64,000 nt of DNA from Ephydatia muelleri (lineage: Eukaryota > Porifera > Demospongiae > Spongillida > Spongillidae): contig JABACO010000037.1 of NCBI GenBank assembly GCA_013339895.1, positions 186,001-250,000 on the forward strand, given 5' to 3'. Shown here one piece after another: positions 59,327 through 64,000 of this stretch. Both the position numbers and the translations under genes were made by a program. The notes under the pieces are model-generated. The model was not told the DNA's origin and ran no database searches. It saw only the letters and a list, made by a program, of their open reading frames with translations. The stretch's first letter is position 1, and the number at the start of each line of letters is the position of its first letter.

Positions 59327-60087
59327 ATGGCTAAGCTCTTGAAAATCGGTGCTGCTGTTACTGCTCGTGTGGGCAAAGTCATCGGCTCTCGCGCTGCAGC
59401 AGCACTCTATGGAAAGAATAGTAAGTCCAAGCGTGTCACTGGAACTATCAGAGGTACCAACGGTAGAGGTCGGTCGCGAAAATGTTTTTTTTTTCCCCCT
59501 ATCTTGAACAAGCGTACAGAGTTTTCATCTCGTTCACTAGAAATGGTTGAATCAGGCATACCAACCCTTAGTAATTCTGGTGTACAGAATACGATACAAA
59601 TGAATGCTGTGGATGTACGTGTGGATGAAGACGTGAATGCTGTGGATGTGCATGTGGATGAAGACGTGAATGCTGCAACTCAATAGTGGGATCACAGAGT
59701 GATTTCAACAATCCTAGGAATTATTGAGACAGATGCATTTCATATGTGGCAACACTTTCATCCACAAGGTAAAGATTACAGCCATGCAGATTTCACAGCG
59801 GAAGTTGCGTACCGTTTGCTGACCTCTGAAGAACCTTCTGCAAGTGAGGCTTTGCATGGATTCAACTTTATTAGAGCCCCCCAGTCAAATCACAAGCTGC
59901 ATATCAACATGACTACAAGTCACTTAGTTCATTGGATGTATACATTAGTCATGGGAAAAGAGGGCTGAGACGTTGCTCTGAGTGTGGATCAATTGCAACA
60001 TACTACTGCACAACCTGTTCTGATGTTATGGATGGGGAAATTGTTACTCTCTGTGGTCTCCACTCCAGCGTGGCAGTGAATGTTTGA
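59327..60087 (+). pseudogene. second piggyBac-like transposase, internally deleted
   Basis: The start after an acceptor (cacacag) reads MAKLLKIGAAVTARVGKVIG and SRAAAALYGKNSKSKRVTGT. It then jumps to a C-terminal part, ISTILGIIETDAFHMWQHFH and YSHADFTAEVAYRLLTSEE, and a cysteine-rich tail with RRCSECGSIATYYCTTCSD. An in-frame TAG near 59684 separates the halves. The whole catalytic domain is absent. A short direct repeat (GATGAAGACGTGAATGCTGT) sits between the halves. It is distinct in sequence from the upstream piggyBac. Confidence 0.55.
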
Positions 60088-60485
60088 TGAAACATGCAGC
60101 TATGCAGCAGTAACTTCCATTATATTCTCAGTTACATGTATTCAGTGATCTGTACTGATGCAGCAGTGACTATTGTATTATTCTCAGTTACATGTGATCT
60201 GCAATTGTGCTAAAGTACATGTACTTGATGATATCATAGTCACGTTTTTAAAATAATAATCATAACAAAACAAACCGTACAGCTGATTGTTTACATTGTG
60301 GTTTTAAAAGATATTCATTAGCTCATACAACCAGTACAGTTAACCTAGGTACACACAGATAAATGTTAGCTCCAGCGAACATCAGCGTTAACACAGCGCG
60401 GTAGATCTACCGTTAAGTATATACATTGAATGCTGAGTGGCGTGATCAGTATTTCATATGTGTTGTTCATGTGTTATAGGGCCAA
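60088..60485. other. no recognisable gene
   Basis: AT-rich spacer between two transposon relics; it could contain a promoter for the P-like relic but nothing specific is seen. Confidence 0.4.
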
Positions 60486-63161
60486 ATGGCTCGCAAATTT
60501 AGGTTGGATCGGTCGCGCAAGAATGCGGAGAGAAAATTCCTACTACAAAAAAAAATCAATGGGTATTGTGAAAAAAGGGAGGCCTACAAAGAAAGTGAGT
60601 TAAGGAACATAAATCTTCCTATATTTAGCACTACCTACAAGCTGCAGATTGGTATTCAACAACTTTCCACTGGGATACATTTGCTACCATTTTGGAGTAA
60701 CCAGTCCACAATGACCAGTCCACAATGCAGTTTGTACATGTGTGTAAAATCGACCATGGAAGCCCCAACCCAACAGCAGCTACTGTTACTAAGTCCATCA
60801 CAATAACTGAAGATCTAAGTTGGTCAGTGAATGTTCATGGACACAAGTTGAATGCTGGTAAGTGCAAAGCTTTGTGGAATGTACATGACAAGATAACAAT
60901 AAAACCAGCACTTAGTACACTGATATGACAAATAGACAGCTTAATTGTTTGTCCAGGAAATCCTGACAGTCATTTTCTTGCACTAGCAGATGCTCGCAAG
61001 GGCATTTTTCATTCTCCAAGCAAAGGCGCAGTAGCTTTTATAGATTCATTCTTCCCTGTTATGTTTGAGGATGAAATGTATAACAGAACACAACGCTGCA
61101 ATGAATGTGAACTCTTAGTTAGCAACAATAGATGTGATGCTTGCAAGCAGTATCGTTGTAATCTACAAGCTCTGCATAGTCAGTGGTTACGTCAGAAAAA
61201 AAAATTACCAATCATGCCTTAATATCAAGTCATACTAACTTCCGTTACTTAAAGACACCTGAGCGCCAACAGAGAATAAGAGGACTCAGGAATGAAATAG
61301 TGAACAGAAGAAAAGAATTAGAAAGGTTAAAGTGTTGTGTGAATGTTGCCACTGAGCAGCATGGAATATACATAGAAGATGCTTTATTTTGGAATCAACA
61401 ACTTGAGCGTTTAAAATTGAAAGACAAACGACAAATAAGATGGCATCCTATGATGATTAGATGGTGTCTTAGCCTAAAGCTGCTTTCTTCTGCATCTTAT
61501 CATGCTCTAAGGTCATCAAACTTAGTTATCTTACCATCTGAACGAACACTCCGAGATTATACTCATATTGTAAAAGCCAAGACTGGATTTTGAGCAGGAA
61601 TTGATGCACAGCTGTATCGTGAAGCAAATATAGATTGCATTCCGGATCATCAAAACTATGTGTGCCTGGTGTTTGATGAAGTTAAAATAAAGGAAAATCT
61701 TGTCTTTGACAAACATTCATTAGAGCTTGTAGGCTTTGTTCAAATAGGTGATATAAATTCTCACTTGTCAAAATTTGAAAGCTGCAGTATGCCACAGCAA
61801 AGTACTACAGCACCACAACTTGCCACACATATGGTAAGCTTTATGGTCTCTGGAATTATGACTGATTTGCAGTTCCCTTATGTTTCATTTCCATGCTCAA
61901 CTACTTCTGTTGACCAGCTGTATTCAATGGTATAGGGGTGCATCAGGAGACTTGAAACATGTGGATTTAAAGTGATAGCAGTCACTTGTGATGGTGCATC
62001 TTCAAACCGCACATTTATGAAATTACACCACTCTGGTGGGAACTTAACCTACAAAACTATTAATCCATACGCCAATGAGGATCGGCCCCTATTCTTCATT
62101 TTATGATCCTTCTCACTTAATAAAGACAGTGCGCAATTGTTGGGCAAATTCATATGGTCACAGCTATAGTATATATGTTTATGTTTATTCTCATCGATTT
62201 GTTTTATTTCCTCTCATTAGATCAATGGTCAAGACATAAGTTGGCAACATTTAGTGGACTGTACAAAGCACATAGAGGCGCTGATTGTGCAACACTTGGA
62301 CTGTCTATTCTACCTAAGCTGAAGTGGGAACACATTGAACTGAATTCTTACTCAAAAATGAGAGTAGATCTTGCATCACAAGTAAGATCTATATTGGAAT
62401 AGCATGTGACTAGTATATGTCTTCTGCAGGTTCTCAGCACTACTGTAGCTGAGGCATTTTTATATGAGAACAACCCCCTGTACCAAAGAGACAGAAAGAT
62501 TTGTTCGTATCTTTGACAAATTCTTTGACCTGATGAACACCAGAAATACTAAAGAGTTTGTACTTAAGCGCAAACCTAATCTTGCCCCATATGCTAATAC
62601 TCCTGAATCTGAAGAGCGCCTGAAGGTACATTGTATGCATAAGTGGCAATAATAAGCTAATTGAATTAGGGTTGCTATATTGTTCTAGTGGTTGCAGAAT
62701 GTGTTTTTACCATACCTTGATGAGTGGGAATCATATGGTCATGCTCAAGAGCATTTAACTTCTACTGAACAAATCAAGTTGTGCTTGTCAGGAAACATTG
62801 CTGGGGCTTCGCATAACAGGTAGATTCTATATCACTAATCCCTGATTACAGTATTTTACCAAACAACTGTACTGTAGTCAATGCATTCATTGAACTGATG
62901 AGATATCTGCTAAAGCAACCCAATGTGCACTATGTGCTGAGTGCCAAACTGTCTCAAGATTGTGTGGAATCATTCTTTGGCAAGCAAAGAATGAGAGGTG
63001 GGTATTGTGAAAACCCAAATGTATCCTCCTTCATTAGTGGGGCCCAGTCATTGCGTGTTCAAAGGTCTACTGCAATACAACCACATAGAGGGAACTGCAA
63101 ATGTCGAATAACAGATGATGTGTGTATTGATCATAAACCACTCCCAAATGTAAAAGGATAA
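60486..63161 (+). pseudogene. P-element-type (THAP9-core) transposase relic
   Basis: The first exon reads MARKFRLDRSRKNAERKFLL. A middle region gives SWSVNVHGHKLNAGKCKALW, a C-x2-C pair site (RCNECELLVSNNRCDACKQY) and a helical stretch. The P-type core follows: IRWHPMMIRWCLSLKLLSSA and PSERTLRDYTHIVKAKTGF (61435-61593); LVFDEVKIKENLVFDKHSLE (first Asp); VIAVTCDGASSNRTFMKLHH (second Asp); DPSHLIKTVRNCWANSYGH with GQDISWQHLV; LPKLKWEHIELNSYSKMRVD; and SAKLSQDCVESFFGKQRMRG near 62940-63000. Splice-like junctions (GTAAG near 62391) suggest introns. Several stops break the frame, including one in the core. No THAP DNA-binding domain was seen at the N-terminus. Confidence 0.75.
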
Positions 63162-63210
63162 GCATGAAAAAAAGAGTGCACTTCATTACACACAGCACAC
63201 CACATTCATT

Positions 63211-64000
63211 TTAAACATCATCAGCAGTAGCATTGTTCATATCTAACTTCCTACGTTTAAGTTGCTTTCGTAATCCAGTTGACTTTTTAGTACTTGTTTT
63301 TGTTATTTGCTTGTATTGTTCCACAAATGCTCCAGCAATTGAAAATCCTTAGCTTGTCACCCAGAATTCAATGATTTCCATTAACAGTTGTTGTCCAACT
63401 ACATCATCCAGTTCTACAGTAATCATTGACCAGTAGAATTGAATGCTATCATTGTTAGCTATCTGAGCAATGGTGTCTTTCTTGTCTTTTTTAGAGCTAT
63501 CCAATGTTGTTAACAATTTATTAACCAAACATTCAATTTATATGGAACAAGCTTCCCCGGTCTACTGCTAAAAGCCACCTCTTAGTGTACTCCAGGTAAG
63601 AGCTTGTAACAGAGTCTTCACCCTTCTGAGATAAACTTGATAGGCACGCTATGAAATCCTGTTTATTCGGCTGTGTACAGGTTGGTTTAGTACACTTCTG
63701 CAAAAGTTTCCATGGAACATACCCTGCAGCATAGCGCAATGCATTCAGGTCATTCTCAGTGAGGTCAACATCTTCAATTTGCTGCTCATTCACTTAGTAT
63801 TTCGTCATCACAAACATTCCAAACAATTTCACGTATTCCGGGCACTATTCCCTTAGCAAAGGATCTTCAAAGTACTTGACATCTAAAGCACTGCTTTGCA
63901 AGTAATCTTTCCAAAGTAAACAAAGCTGCGATATCCTTTTCGAATGGATATTGCTCCACAAATGCCTCTTCTTACTGTAAAAAGCCTTTTTATTCTTTGG
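63211..64000 (-). pseudogene. convergent partner gene of the P-like relic, runs off the right edge
   Basis: A minus-strand protein, broken by an in-frame stop near 63350, reads EDVDLTENDLNALRYAAGYV, PWKLLQKC, SYLEYTKRWLLAVDRGSLFH, IANNDSIQFYWSMITVELDD and FSIAGAFVEQYKQITKTSTK to a TAA at 63211-63213. The N-terminal part continues past base 64000. I recall similar sequences next to P-like transposases in sponge genomes, but cannot name the family. It ends about 50 bases from the end of the plus-strand transposase, tail to tail. Function unknown. Confidence 0.5.

Noticed and set aside
1-64000. CRISPR array
   Set aside because: No regularly spaced 25-40 bp direct repeats with unique spacers; the repeats seen are microsatellites, minisatellites or inverted repeats.
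1-64000. tRNA or rRNA genes
   Set aside because: I found no cloverleaf with A and B boxes and no rRNA core words; a covariance-model scan would be decisive.

Overview
The window is eukaryotic and animal. Coding pieces are broken by introns, several very short (41 to 63 nt). The recognisable host-type proteins are a CtIP/RBBP8-type repair factor, a chromodomain protein, a Kelch-repeat protein and a HADHA fragment. The DNA is AT-rich, full of ACATGTAC-type words and CA/GT microsatellites, and heavily loaded with DNA transposons. I infer a basal marine invertebrate, most likely a demosponge; that is inference from gene texture and transposon mix, not proof.

Layout. 1-5.4 kb: a small cysteine-rich two-exon gene of unknown function, a minisatellite, a compound CA/gene-like repeat, then a decayed copy of a transposase-like family marked by SGDGAKFSR and GGDLKF...CIWC motifs. 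8.1-8.8 kb: a compact four-exon chromodomain gene. 10.6-12.9 kb (minus): a CtIP/RBBP8-like gene whose 5' side is occupied by nested foldback elements (12.95-13.7 kb). 14.6 kb: a fragment of mitochondrial trifunctional enzyme alpha subunit (HADHA). 15.1-19.1 kb: two decayed hAT transposons. 19.5-22.4 kb (minus): an EnSpm/CACTA-type transposase relic. 24.6-25.5 kb: a non-autonomous element with long terminal inverted repeats. 25.9-26.8 kb: a GC-richer relic of a GH46-type chitosanase. 28.2-33.3 kb: a Ty3/gypsy LTR retrotransposon on the minus strand with near-identical LTRs and a 5-bp target duplication.

34-52.4 kb is the most unusual part. Five exons of one Kelch-repeat gene (minus strand) fit together in phase, from 52.35 kb down to a stop at 36.19 kb. 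One of its introns would be about 12.7 kb and holds a 1.1-kb foldback, a non-LTR retrotransposon fragment, an element rich in CTCAACTAACC words, a 7.3-kb near-palindrome built on kilobase arms plus huge CA/GT tracts, and a further 0.7-kb foldback inserted next to it. Three of the foldbacks in the wider region share a core sequence and form a family.

52.9-64 kb is transposon graveyard: a gypsy-like gag fossil, a REL-endonuclease non-LTR fragment, a piggyBac element with long terminal inverted repeats and intact TTAA ends, a second internally deleted piggyBac-like copy, and a P-element-type (THAP9-core) transposase relic that faces a second, convergent protein-coding relic at the right edge.

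No RNA gene, CRISPR array or bacterial operon was found. All family names come from motif recognition by eye; no search was run.
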